From Lachnospiraceae bacterium (lineage in GTDB: Bacteria > Bacillota > Clostridia > Lachnospirales > Lachnospiraceae), in assembly GCA_017463255.1 (NCBI GenBank), contig JAFTPP010000032.1, positions 124,001 through 188,000 of the forward strand: DNA of 64,000 nt. The letters run 5' to 3'. Both the position numbers and the translations under genes were made by a program. This document shows positions 54,915-64,000 of this stretch, piece by piece (position 1 is the first letter of the stretch; each line of letters begins with the position of its first letter). The notes below the pieces were generated by a model. That model worked only from the letters and a program-made list of their open reading frames with translations. It was not told the DNA's origin and did no database searches.

Positions 54915-54920
54915 TATTAT
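54892..54920 (+). promoter_or_regulatory. Promoter of rplU operon inside the end of rng
   Basis: TTGACA (54892-54897), 17-base spacer, TATTAT (54915-54920). It sits upstream of the L21 leader and lets rplU-prp-rpmA be transcribed separately from rng. Confidence 0.8.
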
Positions 54921-54996
54921 ATCTGAGTATGCCGCATAGTGAGGTCGAAGTATGTCCATTTGACATCACCGAAGCTAGCGAGTAAAGAATATAGGA
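54921..54996 (+). ncRNA. L21 leader RNA (ribosomal protein autoregulation)
   Basis: The untranslated leader between the promoter and rplU contains the GCCGCATAGTGAGGTCGAAG block and a hairpin ATGTC (54952-54956), CATTT loop, GACAT (54962-54966), then CACCGAAGC and GCGAG before the AGGAGG. This matches my recollection of the Firmicutes L21 leader (Rfam family). It probably binds L21 and lowers translation. Exact ends are approximate; a covariance search was not run. Confidence 0.75.
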
Positions 54997-55004
54997 GGTG
55001 CCCT

Positions 55005-55310
55005 ATGTACGCAATTATTTGCACAGGTGGAAAGCAGTACAAAGTTGCTGAAGGTGACGTTATCAAAGTTGAGAAACTTAACGTTGAAGAAGGCAGCACT
55101 GTTACATTTGACCAGGTAATAGCAGTAAGCGATAAAGAGCTTAAAGTTGGTGCAGACGTTGAAAAAGCAACAGTTAGCGCAACAGTTGTAGCTCAGGGTA
55201 AAGGTAAAAAAGTTATCGTTTACAAATACAAGAGAAAATCAGGCTATCACAAGAAAAACGGTCATAGACAAGCATACACTCAGGTTAAAATTGACAAGAT
55301 TAATGCTTAG
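55005..55310 (+). CDS. rplU: 50S ribosomal protein L21
   Basis: 101 residues, standard length. The start [13 protein letters not shown] and the C-terminal [16 protein letters not shown] are L21 signatures. It binds 23S rRNA domain I. ATG 55005 follows ATAGGAGGTG; a GTG at 54939 is in frame but lies in the leader RNA. It is first of rplU-prp-rpmA. Confidence 0.97.
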   Translation: MYAIICTGGKQYKVAEGDVIKVEKLNVEEGSTVTFDQVIAVSDKELKVGADVEKATVSATVVAQGKGKKVIVYKYKRKSGYHKKNGHRQAYTQVKIDKINA

Positions 55311-55330
55311 TTTTTGGTAATGGTAACAAT

Positions 55331-55657
55331 ATGATTACTGTAACAATTTGTAAAGAGAATCAATGTTTTACTAAGATTCAATGTAAAGGTCATGCAGGAT
55401 ATGCGAAACACGGTCAGGATATTGTTTGTGCCGCAGTTTCCATTCTTGTAATCAATACAATCAATGCATTGGAAGCTCTTGTGGCCCAACCCATGCAAGT
55501 GGAATCTGATGAAGAAACAGGATTCATTCGTTGTTCCATCGATAAACCTTATCATAAAGAATCAGATTTATTGATTCAAACCATGATTATGGGGATTCAG
55601 TCGATTAGTGAACAATATGGAAAGAGATATGTAGACTTAACAATCAAGGAGGTATAA
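55331..55657 (+). CDS. prp: Ribosomal-processing cysteine protease Prp
   Basis: 108 residues. Catalytic His21 lies in KGHAGYA and Cys33 in DIVCAAVS, the Prp dyad. It removes the N-terminal extension of L27, encoded by the next gene. The location between rplU and rpmA is the standard Firmicutes arrangement. The ATG start has a poor ribosome site, which may keep protease levels low relative to L21 and L27; that is inference. Confidence 0.93.
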   Translation: MITVTICKENQCFTKIQCKGHAGYAKHGQDIVCAAVSILVINTINALEALVAQPMQVESDEETGFIRCSIDKPYHKESDLLIQTMIMGIQSISEQYGKRYVDLTIKEV

Positions 55658-55661
55658 CACC

Positions 55662-57298
<1,637 letters not shown>

Positions 57299-57305
57299 TG
57301 TTATG

Positions 57306-57323
57306 CTTAACCATGCGGTTAAG
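57306..57323 (+). repeat. 7-bp inverted repeat in obgE-yhbY gap
   Basis: CTTAACC (57306-57312), ATGC loop, GGTTAAG (57317-57323). No T-run follows; it may be an mRNA stabilising hairpin. Confidence 0.5.
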
Positions 57324-57340
57324 TTACGAAAGGAAAAAAT

Positions 57341-57631
57341 ATGACAAGTAAGCAGCGTTCTTATTTAAAAAGTCTTGCAAGTAATCTGGAACCTATTTTT
57401 CAAATCGGAAAATCAAGCGTTACTCCGGAAATAATTGAAGCAATTTCTGAAACTTTTAATAATAAAGAATTAGTGAAACTGAATGTATTAAAGAATTGTT
57501 TAGATGATCCAAAGGAGATTGCACAGGTAATTGGTGAACGTACCCGTTCCCAGGTTGTTCAGGTAATCGGGCGTAAAATTGTTCTTTATAAAGAAAACAA
57601 AGACCATAAAAAGATTATTTTACCGAATTAA
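57341..57631 (+). CDS. yhbY: YhbY family RNA-binding protein (CRM domain)
   Basis: 96 residues. The CRM domain opens TSKQRSYLKSLASNLEPIFQIGKS and ends with VQVIGRKIVLYKE. YhbY associates with pre-50S particles. It stands between obgE and nadD, the common Firmicutes order. Start ATG follows CGAAAGGAAAA. Confidence 0.94.
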   Translation: MTSKQRSYLKSLASNLEPIFQIGKSSVTPEIIEAISETFNNKELVKLNVLKNCLDDPKEIAQVIGERTRSQVVQVIGRKIVLYKENKDHKKIILPN

Positions 57632-57659
57632 TATGTTTTAAAACGCGTAGGAGGCCCAA

Positions 57660-58259
57660 ATGGCGAAAATAGGGATTATGGGAGGAACATTCAACCCGGT
57701 TCATTTCGGACACCTTAAAATGGCTAAATCGGCTTTAGAACAGCATTCATTAGATAAAGTCTTGTTCATCCCCAGTGGAATATCATATATGAAGCAGGAT
57801 GTTTTAGATGCAAAGCATAGGTTTTATATGGTTCAATTGGCGATAAAAGATGAACCTTTATTTGAAATTTCTGATATTGAAGTTAATAGAGCCGGTAATT
57901 CTTATACATGTGATACATTAAGCAGTCTATATGCGTTATATCCGGATGATTCTTTTTATCTTATTATGGGTGCTGATTCTATATTTCAGATTGAGTGTTG
58001 GAAAAATCCCGAGCAAATATTTAGTCTTGCTACAATACTTGTAACTATCAGAGATGATTATGGGTTGTATGATGTACAAAGTAAAATTGAGGCGTTAGAA
58101 GACAAATTTAACGGAAGGATTCATGTTTTTACAATGGACCCTGTTGACATATCATCAACGGTTATCCGGAATAAAGCTAAGCGAAATGAGCCGATTGATG
58201 GTATGGTACCTGATGTTGTAAAGCACTATATTCATGATTATCATTTGTATAAGGAGTAA
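57660..58259 (+). CDS. nadD: Nicotinate-nucleotide adenylyltransferase
   Basis: 199 residues. It adenylylates nicotinate mononucleotide in NAD synthesis. The nucleotidyltransferase motif GGTFNPVHFGHLKMA, the GADSI/W-K-N-P block (IMGADSIFQIECWKNPE) and ISSTVIR are present. Start ATG follows TAGGAGGCCC. It is followed at once by yqeK and rsfS, the usual cluster. Confidence 0.95.
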   Translation: MAKIGIMGGTFNPVHFGHLKMAKSALEQHSLDKVLFIPSGISYMKQDVLDAKHRFYMVQLAIKDEPLFEISDIEVNRAGNSYTCDTLSSLYALYPDDSFYLIMGADSIFQIECWKNPEQIFSLATILVTIRDDYGLYDVQSKIEALEDKFNGRIHVFTMDPVDISSTVIRNKAKRNEPIDGMVPDVVKHYIHDYHLYKE

Positions 58260-58262
58260 TTG

Positions 58263-58832
58263 ATGTCCGGGGACTTAATTAAGCTTAAAGAGCGTTTAAA
58301 GAAGGAAATAACCGAATCAAGATATGAGCATTCAATGGGTGTCGCCTATACGGCAGCTAATCTTGCCATGAAATATGGATTAAACATAGAAAAGGCATTA
58401 ATTGCAGGTTTGCTTCATGACTGTGCTAAGAGCATGGAACCGAAAAAAATGCTTCAATTATGTGAAAAGAACCATGTGGAAGTATTTGAAGTTGAAAGAA
58501 AAAATCCCGGACTTTTACATGCTAAGGCAGGGGCTATTCTTGCAAAAGAGAAGTATGATATTCATGATACTGAGATTTTGGATGCAATAACATGGCATAC
58601 TACAGGAAAGCCCAATATGACACTGTTAGAGATGATTGTTTTTGTTGCAGATTATATAGAGCCGCATCGATATAAAGCAATGAATTTAACTGAGATTCGA
58701 AAAGAAGCTTATGAAGATATTAATAAAGCCACACTGCATATTTTGAAAGATACCATTAAGTATTTAGAAGCAGGTAAAGGCGAGATAGATAAAATGACGT
58801 ATAACACGTATCAGTACTATAATAATCTATAA
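58263..58832 (+). CDS. yqeK: HD-domain bis(5'-nucleosyl)-tetraphosphatase (YqeK)
   Basis: 189 residues. HD metal ligands are seen in RYEHSMGVAYTA, GLLHDCAKSM and DAITWHTTG, and VADYIEPHR closes the family pattern. YqeK splits Ap4A symmetrically. ATG 58263 lies 6 bases after AAGGAG; TTG 58260 is one codon earlier. It is three bases from the nadD stop. Confidence 0.93.
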   Translation: MSGDLIKLKERLKKEITESRYEHSMGVAYTAANLAMKYGLNIEKALIAGLLHDCAKSMEPKKMLQLCEKNHVEVFEVERKNPGLLHAKAGAILAKEKYDIHDTEILDAITWHTTGKPNMTLLEMIVFVADYIEPHRYKAMNLTEIRKEAYEDINKATLHILKDTIKYLEAGKGEIDKMTYNTYQYYNNL

Positions 58833-58844
58833 AGGAGATAAAAA

Positions 58845-59204
58845 ATGACAGAATTGAACCAATCAAAAGAAATGGTAAAACTTGCAATTAAAGCTCTTGA
58901 AGATAAAAAAGCCAATGATATTCAAATTATTGATATTACAGGAGTATCTACAATTGCTGATTATTTTGTTATTGCAGGTGGTACTAACAGAAATCAGATT
59001 CAGGCATTAGCTGACAATGTTGATGAAACATTGGGTAGAGCAGGATTTGTGGGACGCCAGGTGGAAGGATATGAAACTGCTAATTGGATTTTAATGGATT
59101 ATAAAGATATTATTGTTCATATCTTTGATTCTGAAAACCGTTTGTTCTATGATCTTGAAAGAATTTGGAGCGATGGAAAGAGAATTGACATCGGTGAAAT
59201 GTAA
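58845..59204 (+). CDS. rsfS: Ribosome silencing factor RsfS
   Basis: 119 residues. The family blocks are DKKANDIQIIDITGVSTIADYFVIA, GTNRNQIQALADNVDE and WILMDYKDIIVHIF. It binds L14 and blocks subunit joining in starvation. Start ATG follows AAAGGAGAT. It ends the long rplU-to-rsfS run with a bidirectional terminator. Confidence 0.95.
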   Translation: MTELNQSKEMVKLAIKALEDKKANDIQIIDITGVSTIADYFVIAGGTNRNQIQALADNVDETLGRAGFVGRQVEGYETANWILMDYKDIIVHIFDSENRLFYDLERIWSDGKRIDIGEM

Positions 59205-59206
59205 TG

Positions 59207-59245
59207 AAAAACCCTTGTACATATTAAGATTGTACAAGGGTTTTT
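59207..59245. terminator. Bidirectional terminator between rsfS and lexA
   Basis: Fifteen-base arms (59207-59221 with 59231-59245) including ACCCTTGTACA around a 9-base loop, A-run before and T-run after. Confidence 0.92.
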
Positions 59246-59249
59246 GATA

Positions 59250-59867
59250 TTAATGATATAATCTGAATACTCCGAAAACTTTACCTAAAATCTCGCAATG
59301 GTCAACAATAATGGGCTCCATATAATCATTCTCAGGTTGAAGTCTGTAGTGGCCATTTTCTTTATAAAATGTTTTAACTGTTGCAGAATCATCCACAAGA
59401 GCAACAACGGTATCGCCATTTCGTGCAGTGTTGCAACATTCAACAAAAATCTGATCCCCGTTAAAAATTCCGGCATTAATCATACTGTCGCCTTTTACCT
59501 TTAATACAAAAGTCTCGGCGTTAGGAACCATATCAGTTGGAATAGGGAAGTAGCCTTCAATATTCTCCTCAGCTAAAATAGGCTGACCGGCAGCAACAGT
59601 ACCAACAATAGGGATGCTGGCCATTTCCTGACGAATCATCTGAAAACTGTCATCCACAATTTCAATCGCTCTTGGCTTGGTGGGGTCACGTCTGATGTAT
59701 CCGTTCTTTTCTAATGTTTCCAAGTGAGCGTGTACGGAAGAAGTGGATTTTAAATTAACGGCTTCACAAATCTCACGTACTGCAGGCGGATAACCTCTTT
59801 TTAATATCTCTGTCTTAATATATTCAAGAATCTCAGATTGCTTAGAAGAAATCTTACCATATCCCAT
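59250..59867 (-). CDS. lexA: SOS repressor LexA
   Basis: 205 residues. The winged-helix DNA-binding domain (1-70) begins [14 protein letters not shown]. The autocleavage site is Ala93-Gly94 in VAAGQP, and the catalytic Ser128 (KGDSMI) and Lys165 (ATVKTF) are intact. RecA-stimulated self-cleavage lifts repression. Start 59867 lies after GGAGGTAA on the minus strand; the in-frame upstream part reaching 59933 is not coding. Its upstream region contains SOS boxes, so it is autoregulated. Confidence 0.96.
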   Translation of the reverse strand: MGYGKISSKQSEILEYIKTEILKRGYPPAVREICEAVNLKSTSSVHAHLETLEKNGYIRRDPTKPRAIEIVDDSFQMIRQEMASIPIVGTVAAGQPILAEENIEGYFPIPTDMVPNAETFVLKVKGDSMINAGIFNGDQIFVECCNTARNGDTVVALVDDSATVKTFYKENGHYRLQPENDYMEPIIVDHCEILGKVFGVFRLYH

Positions 59868-59939
59868 ATGTATTACCTCCAAATAAGTTACTGTAATACA
59901 ACTATAACATATAAAAAGCCAAAAAGCAAACATATATTC

Positions 59940-59953
59940 CGAAAAAATGTTCG
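59940..59953. promoter_or_regulatory. SOS box 1 (lexA side)
   Basis: CGAAAAAATGTTCG, one mismatch from the Gram-positive LexA/DinR consensus CGAAC-n4-GTTCG. It lies 73 bases upstream of lexA. Confidence 0.75.
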
Positions 59954-59972
59954 ATTTTTTAACAAAAATGTA

Positions 59973-60001
59973 TTGACGAACATTTGTTTGCGTGATAATA
60001 T
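59973..60001 (+). promoter_or_regulatory. LexA-controlled promoter of the LysM gene
   Basis: TTGACG (59973-59978), 17-base spacer, TAATAT (59996-60001). SOS box 2 overlaps its -35 and spacer, and SOS box 3 lies near the start point. Confidence 0.65.
59977..59990. promoter_or_regulatory. SOS box 2 (in the promoter)
   Basis: CGAACATTTGTTTG, one mismatch from consensus, overlapping the -35 of the divergent promoter. Confidence 0.8.
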
Positions 60002-60013
60002 AATTTCAAGAAA

Positions 60014-60027
60014 CGAACAATTGTTCG
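60014..60027. promoter_or_regulatory. SOS box 3 (perfect)
   Basis: CGAACAATTGTTCG is a perfect CGAAC-n4-GTTCG palindrome, about 10 bases downstream of the -10 of the LysM gene promoter. Confidence 0.92.
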
Positions 60028-60070
60028 CAAACATGTGTTTTGATAATCAGATTTTTATGAGGTGATACTT

Positions 60071-60430
60071 ATGACAAGAACTCAGGCAAACTTAATGAAA
60101 AGACGCAGACAGATTGAAGTCAGAATTAAATTAGCAATGATTATTTTAATGTTTATCGTTGTCATTAGTGGTGCCGTTATAATTGGCACAGTTATTTCTA
60201 ATGCCAATGAAACACAGGATAATTCTTTTAAATATTTTAAGAGTATCGAAGTAGATGCCGGTGATACTTTATGGTCTATTGCTGATGAATATATGGATTC
60301 TCATTATGATTCTAAAAATGAATATATAAAAGAGGTAATGAAGATTAACTCCCTTACCTCTGATCAGATTGACGTAGGTCAATTTATTGTTGTTCCATAT
60401 TATGGTGAATTAGATTTATCTCTTAATTGA
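60071..60430 (+). CDS. LysM-domain SOS-induced protein, YneA-like cell division suppressor
   Basis: 119 residues. A basic N-terminus and one membrane segment (about 20-43) precede an extracytoplasmic LysM domain (about 57-110; DAGDTLWSIADEYM to VGQFIVVPYY). It is divergent from lexA and under SOS boxes, just as yneA of Bacillus, which halts division during DNA damage. Sequence identity outside LysM is not obvious, so the YneA role rests on position, topology and control. Start 60071 follows GAGGTGA. The 3' end overlaps the convergent recombinase gene by 31 bases. Confidence 0.82.
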   Translation: MTRTQANLMKRRRQIEVRIKLAMIILMFIVVISGAVIIGTVISNANETQDNSFKYFKSIEVDAGDTLWSIADEYMDSHYDSKNEYIKEVMKINSLTSDQIDVGQFIVVPYYGELDLSLN

Positions 60431-61464
60431 ACCATTTGAGAAGCTCTTTGTTTTAAGTCTTCATCAATTGCAGCGTAGTGTTTTCTTGTTGTGTTTACAT
60501 CTTTATGTCCTAAGACTTCAGCGACCAGGTATATATCTCCTGATTCACGATAAAGATTCGTGCCGTATGTACTTCTTAATTTATGCGGTGTAATCTTTTT
60601 CATTGTAGTGATTCTGGAGGTGTATTTTTTTACCAGTTTTTCTACAGTCCGTACTCCGATTCTTTTATTTTGCAGAGAGAGGAAGAGAGGACCGCTTTGT
60701 TCAGATGTTTCTATATTGACATTTCTTTCTTCTAAATAGTTCATTAATGCTTCTTTTACTTCGTCTCCAAAATATACCATGGATTCATATCCGCCTTTAC
60801 GATATACTTTGATTCGCATATTTTTAAAATCAACATCTTTTATATCAAGTCCCACACATTCTGAAACACGGATACCGGTTCCTAACATCAGTGTTAATAT
60901 AGCTAAATCACGTAATCGGGTTTTTTCATAGTAACGGCTTTCGCCTTTGGTTACACCGTATCCATTTTCTACGGAATCTAAGAGTGAACTTACTTCGTCA
61001 GAATCCATACGAACAATCTCTTTTTCGTGAATTTTAGGCATATCTACAATAGAAGCAGGATTGGTTTTAATCATTTCAGCTTTGTAAAAATAATTATACA
61101 TACTTTTTAAAGATGATAGTTTTCTCTTTTTGCCCTTGTCATGATTAATGTATTCTTTATCGTTTTTATAATATAAGGAACAATAACTTAAGTATTCTTC
61201 AATATCCTGTTTGGTAATCTGGTCTAAGATATCAATTGTATAGTCGGTAATATCCGTTTTCTTTAAGACAGGATTAGTGTTATGCATGTATTCAAAAAAT
61301 ACGCGGATATCGTAAGCATAATTGATTCTTGTTCTTGTTGAAGTCGTTTCACTTATGCCTAAAAAGAAAGTTGATAAAAAGCGTGGAAGAGTAGCAATTA
61401 TTTCACGCAATTTCATTATGTTTTTAATATCTACCTGTTCGTGATATGTTTTTTCGTTTTCCAC
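60400..61464 (-). CDS. Tyrosine recombinase (XerC/D-like integrase family)
   Basis: 354 residues. The N-terminal SAM-like core-binding domain (about 20-135) is followed by the catalytic domain with the full set Arg199 (GTGIRVSE), Lys223, His294 and Arg297 (PHKLRST), His320 (LGHKD) and Tyr330 (KHYAAID). It cuts and rejoins DNA at specific sites. No attachment repeats or phage genes flank it, so a host housekeeping or SOS-linked role is more likely than a mobile integrase. The start is GTG after AAAGGA. It overlaps the LysM gene tail to tail by 31 bases. Confidence 0.9.
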   Translation of the reverse strand: MENEKTYHEQVDIKNIMKLREIIATLPRFLSTFFLGISETTSTRTRINYAYDIRVFFEYMHNTNPVLKKTDITDYTIDILDQITKQDIEEYLSYCSLYYKNDKEYINHDKGKKRKLSSLKSMYNYFYKAEMIKTNPASIVDMPKIHEKEIVRMDSDEVSSLLDSVENGYGVTKGESRYYEKTRLRDLAILTLMLGTGIRVSECVGLDIKDVDFKNMRIKVYRKGGYESMVYFGDEVKEALMNYLEERNVNIETSEQSGPLFLSLQNKRIGVRTVEKLVKKYTSRITTMKKITPHKLRSTYGTNLYRESGDIYLVAEVLGHKDVNTTRKHYAAIDEDLKQRASQMVQLRDKSNSP

Positions 61465-61479
61465 TTAAATCGTATCCTT

Positions 61480-62196
61480 TCAAACAATATCATTCCATAT
61501 TTTTCTACGCATGATAGCGGTAAACATCCGGTCCTTAACACCCGGGTTTTCATGATTAAGTTGAATTAATAAGTTTTTAATATATTCACGCTTGGTATAG
61601 CCATCAGCCGGACATTTGCTTTTTGCAATCGGTAATTCGTATTTATTGGCAAATCCGATTACATCAACCTCGTTCATGAAAATAAGCGGTCTGATTACGG
61701 TTAAATCCATTCTGTCTAAGTAGGTATAAGGATTAAAGGTATGAATTCTGCCTTCATATATAAGGGACATTAACATTGTTTCAACAATATCATCTTTATG
61801 ATGTCCATAAGCGATTTTATTGCATCCTAAAGACTTCATAGCATCGTTTAGTGCACCCTTACGCATTTTAGCACATAAGGAACATGGATTTGATTCTTGT
61901 CTGTCTTTAAATATAATGTCTCCTATTTCAGTTTTTACTATGGTATAAGGAACCTCAAGTTCGGCACACAATTGTTTGATTTTGTCAAAGTCCTGAATTC
62001 CAAAACCAAGATCTACAGTTACTGCATGTATTTCAAATTTCTTGGGATAAAAACGTTTTAATCCATGGAGAGCCATTAATAATGTGAGACTGTCTTTTCC
62101 GCCTGATATACCGATGGCAATTTTATCCCCATCCTCAATCATGTTAAATTCATCAATTGCTTTTCTTGCAAGACTTAATACTTTTTGTAATTTCAT
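61480..62196 (-). CDS. ttcA: tRNA 2-thiocytidine synthetase-type PP-loop protein (TtcA family)
   Basis: 238 residues. The ATP-binding PP-loop SGGKDS lies at residues 30-35. Two cysteines follow in CSLCAKMRKGAL, with a further one in SKCPADGYTKREYI; these hold the 4Fe-4S cluster in TtcA. It thiolates cytidine 32 of tRNA in known members. TilS-like alternatives lack the CxxC arrangement. The recombinase gene starts 15 bases downstream on the same strand. The start ATG follows GAGGAAAT. Confidence 0.87.
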   Translation of the reverse strand: MKLQKVLSLARKAIDEFNMIEDGDKIAIGISGGKDSLTLLMALHGLKRFYPKKFEIHAVTVDLGFGIQDFDKIKQLCAELEVPYTIVKTEIGDIIFKDRQESNPCSLCAKMRKGALNDAMKSLGCNKIAYGHHKDDIVETMLMSLIYEGRIHTFNPYTYLDRMDLTVIRPLIFMNEVDVIGFANKYELPIAKSKCPADGYTKREYIKNLLIQLNHENPGVKDRMFTAIMRRKIWNDIV

Positions 62197-62293
62197 AATT
62201 TCCTCTTATTTTTTGCTTTTAAAGAATTATATCATATTCATGACATAATGATAAGATTTTATGAATTTTTTCCTTTTTTACCCTTATGTCACA

Positions 62294-62302
62294 TGGTATA
62301 AT
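62294..62302 (+). promoter_or_regulatory. Extended -10 promoter of AI-2E family gene
   Basis: TGG-TATAAT (-10 at 62297-62302) with only a T-rich -35 region; 30 bases before the start codon. Confidence 0.45.
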
Positions 62303-62332
62303 AATTATAGTAATTCTTATTGGGAGGACAAT

Positions 62333-63769
62333 ATGAAATTTCGTGGTGATAAGAGATATTTTTACTGGGGATTAACCTGTTTTTTTACGGTTTGCGCCTG
62401 TTTGTTAGTTTATTACATATTATTTCATGGTGTTAAGGTTCAGTCAGCCTTTGACAAACTGATTTCAACATTAATGCCGATTATTCTTGGGTTTGTATTT
62501 GCTTATGTATTGGCACCTATTTTAAATGCAATTGAGAAGAAGATTATTTATCCGATTTTAAGCTATTTTCATAATAAGAAATTATTAAAAATCAGAAAGA
62601 ATATTTTGGATTCTCAATCTGTGGTTGTAGATGAAAAAGTAGTTTTGTCCAGAGAGAATGTAAGTAAAAAATTACAAAACCGTATTCGTGTTATTTCTGT
62701 ATTTTTAACGGTTATCATTATGCTTTTAGCGATACATGGTTTATTTTCCATGTTAATTCCACAGTTGGTTGGAAGTGTGGAAAACATTGTATCCCAATCC
62801 GGTCATTATCTTAAGAATATTTCTGATTGGGTACATGATTTGGCTGATAAATATCCGGTTGTAGATGATTTTATTAGTAACAGTAATTTTAAGTTTTCTC
62901 AGGAATCTATTGTTTTATGGCTTCAGGAAAACGTGGATTTAGAGAAATATTTACAAAATATCGGTGGCGCTTTTTCAACGGTATATAAGAGCGTTTTTGA
63001 TATTATAATGGCTTTGTTTAATTTAATTCTCGGTATCATTATTTCTGTATACTTATTATATAGTAAAGAGACTTTTTCCGGCCAAGCGAAAAAGATTGTT
63101 TATGCAGTTTTAGATACGAAGGATGCGAATTACTTTATTAAGGATATGCGTTTTGTTCATAAGACCTTTATCGGTTTTTTGTCGGGTAAGAGTATTGATT
63201 CCATCATTATTGGTATTTTATGTTTTATAGGCACAACCATTATTGGAACCCCTTATCCTGTTTTTATCAGTGTTATCGTTGGTGTGACTAACGTAATTCC
63301 TTTTTTTGGACCATATTTAGGTGCTATACCATGTAGTATCTTTTTATTAATGATAGAACCGATTCATTGTTTGTATTTCGTAATCTTTATTTTGTTCTTA
63401 CAACAACTTGATGGTAATGTAATTGGTCCAAAGATTCTTGGCGAATCTACCGGATTATCAAGTTTTTGGGTTATTTTTGCAATTACTTTCTTTGGTGGTA
63501 TATTTGGTGTATTCGGTATGATTATTGGTGTTCCTGCATTTGCGGTTATTTTTGCATTTATCAGAATTAAAATTAACCGTAAGTTAAAGAGGAGAGGATT
63601 ACCGATAGAAACCGAAAAATATATGTCTGTCACGGAGATTAAAAATAAAGAATTTGTGGTAAAAAATGATAGATTAAAATCAAAACAATCCAAAAAGGAG
63701 AGTATTAACTATCAAAAATTCGGCAGTAAGGCCCATGAATATGTGGAAATGGATGAGCCTAATGAATAA
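62333..63769 (+). CDS. AI-2E family transporter (UPF0118)
   Basis: 478 residues. About eight membrane segments, with the long amphipathic region between segments 3 and 4 typical of the family. Core blocks are FLSGKSIDSIIIGIL, GTPYPVFISVIVGVTNVIPFFGPYLGAIP and QQLDGNVIGPKILGESTGLSSFW. Members export autoinducer-2 or act as Na+/H+ antiporters; the function here is not fixed. A basic, charged tail of about 60 residues follows. Start 62333 lies 7 bases after GGGAGGA; an ATG at 62261 precedes the promoter. Confidence 0.88.
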   Translation: MKFRGDKRYFYWGLTCFFTVCACLLVYYILFHGVKVQSAFDKLISTLMPIILGFVFAYVLAPILNAIEKKIIYPILSYFHNKKLLKIRKNILDSQSVVVDEKVVLSRENVSKKLQNRIRVISVFLTVIIMLLAIHGLFSMLIPQLVGSVENIVSQSGHYLKNISDWVHDLADKYPVVDDFISNSNFKFSQESIVLWLQENVDLEKYLQNIGGAFSTVYKSVFDIIMALFNLILGIIISVYLLYSKETFSGQAKKIVYAVLDTKDANYFIKDMRFVHKTFIGFLSGKSIDSIIIGILCFIGTTIIGTPYPVFISVIVGVTNVIPFFGPYLGAIPCSIFLLMIEPIHCLYFVIFILFLQQLDGNVIGPKILGESTGLSSFWVIFAITFFGGIFGVFGMIIGVPAFAVIFAFIRIKINRKLKRRGLPIETEKYMSVTEIKNKEFVVKNDRLKSKQSKKESINYQKFGSKAHEYVEMDEPNE

Positions 63770-63810
63770 TCAACATACAAATGTCGGCATGTATGTATTT
63801 GGAGGTAATA

Positions 63811-64000
63811 ATGAAATTTGTGATACAACGTGTTAAGGAAGCTTCTGTAACAATTGATAATCAGGTGAAAGGCGCTATAAATAATGGTTTCTTAGTGTAT
63901 ATTGGTATTGGTAATGATGATTCAAAGTTAATTGCTGATAAAATGGTTTCTAAATTATTAAATTTGCGAATTTTTGCAGATTCTGAAGGAAAAACTAATT
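63811..64000 (+). CDS. dtd: D-aminoacyl-tRNA deacylase, N-terminal part (cut by window end)
   Basis: The first 63 codons of a protein that removes D-amino acids from tRNA. It begins MKFVIQRVKEASVTIDNQ, followed by NGFLVYIGIGNDD and MVSKLLNLRIFADSEGK, the DTD family start. ATG follows TTTGGAGGTAAT. The gene runs past base 64000; the catalytic SQFTL and C-terminal GNRPSF blocks are outside the window. Confidence 0.93.
   Translation, partial: MKFVIQRVKEASVTIDNQVKGAINNGFLVYIGIGNDDSKLIADKMVSKLLNLRIFADSEGKTN

Noticed and set aside
54939-55004. N-terminal extension of L21 from GTG 54939
   Set aside because: This stretch is the L21 leader RNA; the ATG at 55005 has a strong AGGAGG and matches the usual L21 start.
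60400-61464. Integrase of an integrated mobile element
   Set aside because: No direct repeats, tRNA gene, phage or conjugation genes are nearby, base composition matches the neighbours, and the locus follows the lexA-region layout.

Overview
The window is a dense, low-GC, single-chromosome segment of a Gram-positive anaerobe of the class Clostridia, most probably family Lachnospiraceae. The grounds are strong AGGAGG-type ribosome binding sites, sigma-A promoters of the TTGACA-17-TATAAT type, U-rich intrinsic terminators, Firmicutes gene order (rpmB/asp23-like/fakA-like/recG; rsmD-coaD-ylbJ-like; rplU-prp-rpmA-obgE-yhbY-nadD-yqeK-rsfS; lexA with a divergent yneA-like gene), sporulation-family genes (gerW/ytfJ and ylbJ types) and an N-terminally extended L27 beside the Prp protease. 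The genus is not resolved. I see no rRNA, tRNA, CRISPR array, phage module or insertion sequence. No stretch longer than about 220 bases is without a gene.

Layout. 1-5.5 kb: 3' end of topB, an uncharacterised Fe-S-scaffold-like/GGGtGRT pair, a membrane protein, then a lipoprotein and a GH113-like hydrolase on the minus strand. 5.6-14.8 kb: a zinc-ribbon membrane protein, cobalamin-dependent metH, then branched-chain amino acid genes (ilvB, two tandem ilvN-type subunits, ilvC, leuC, leuD). 14.8-23.4 kb: NusG-II-like protein, Gx transporter, ruvAB, zapA, a U32 peptidase/hydroxylase, a fused SEDS (FtsW/RodA)-penicillin-binding protein, and a Nudix hydrolase. 23.4-27.2 kb: an HD-GYP protein with an altered HD motif, DUF2953/GerW pair, a J-domain-like protein, rpmB. 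27.4-38.5 kb: asp23-like, fakA-like, recG, degV, a type IIA topoisomerase pair, rsmD, coaD, a coiled-coil protein. 38.6-45.9 kb: small lipoprotein, YlbJ-like protein, pseudouridine synthases, HAD phosphatase, YgiQ radical SAM enzyme, SDR, recU.

45.9-51.1 kb is a histidine operon (hisZ-hisG-hisD-hisB-hisIE) behind a near-consensus promoter; the last gene carries an extra HisA/HisF-like barrel that looks catalytically dead. 51.1-59.2 kb holds two radical-SAM-associated genes, an RNase E/G-type gene, the L21 leader RNA with rplU-prp-rpmA, and ribosome/NAD/cell-cycle genes. 59.2-64 kb: lexA, an SOS-box-controlled divergent LysM protein, a convergent tyrosine recombinase, ttcA, an AI-2E family permease, and the start of dtd.

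Most of the window is housekeeping DNA. The most unusual items are the SEDS-PBP fusion, the pseudo-barrel on HisIE, the GGGtGRT/Fe-S-scaffold pair, the lexA/yneA-like/recombinase locus with three clear SOS boxes, the HD-to-YD change in the HD-GYP protein, and several small or odd proteins. Functions are assigned by reading motifs; no database search was run.
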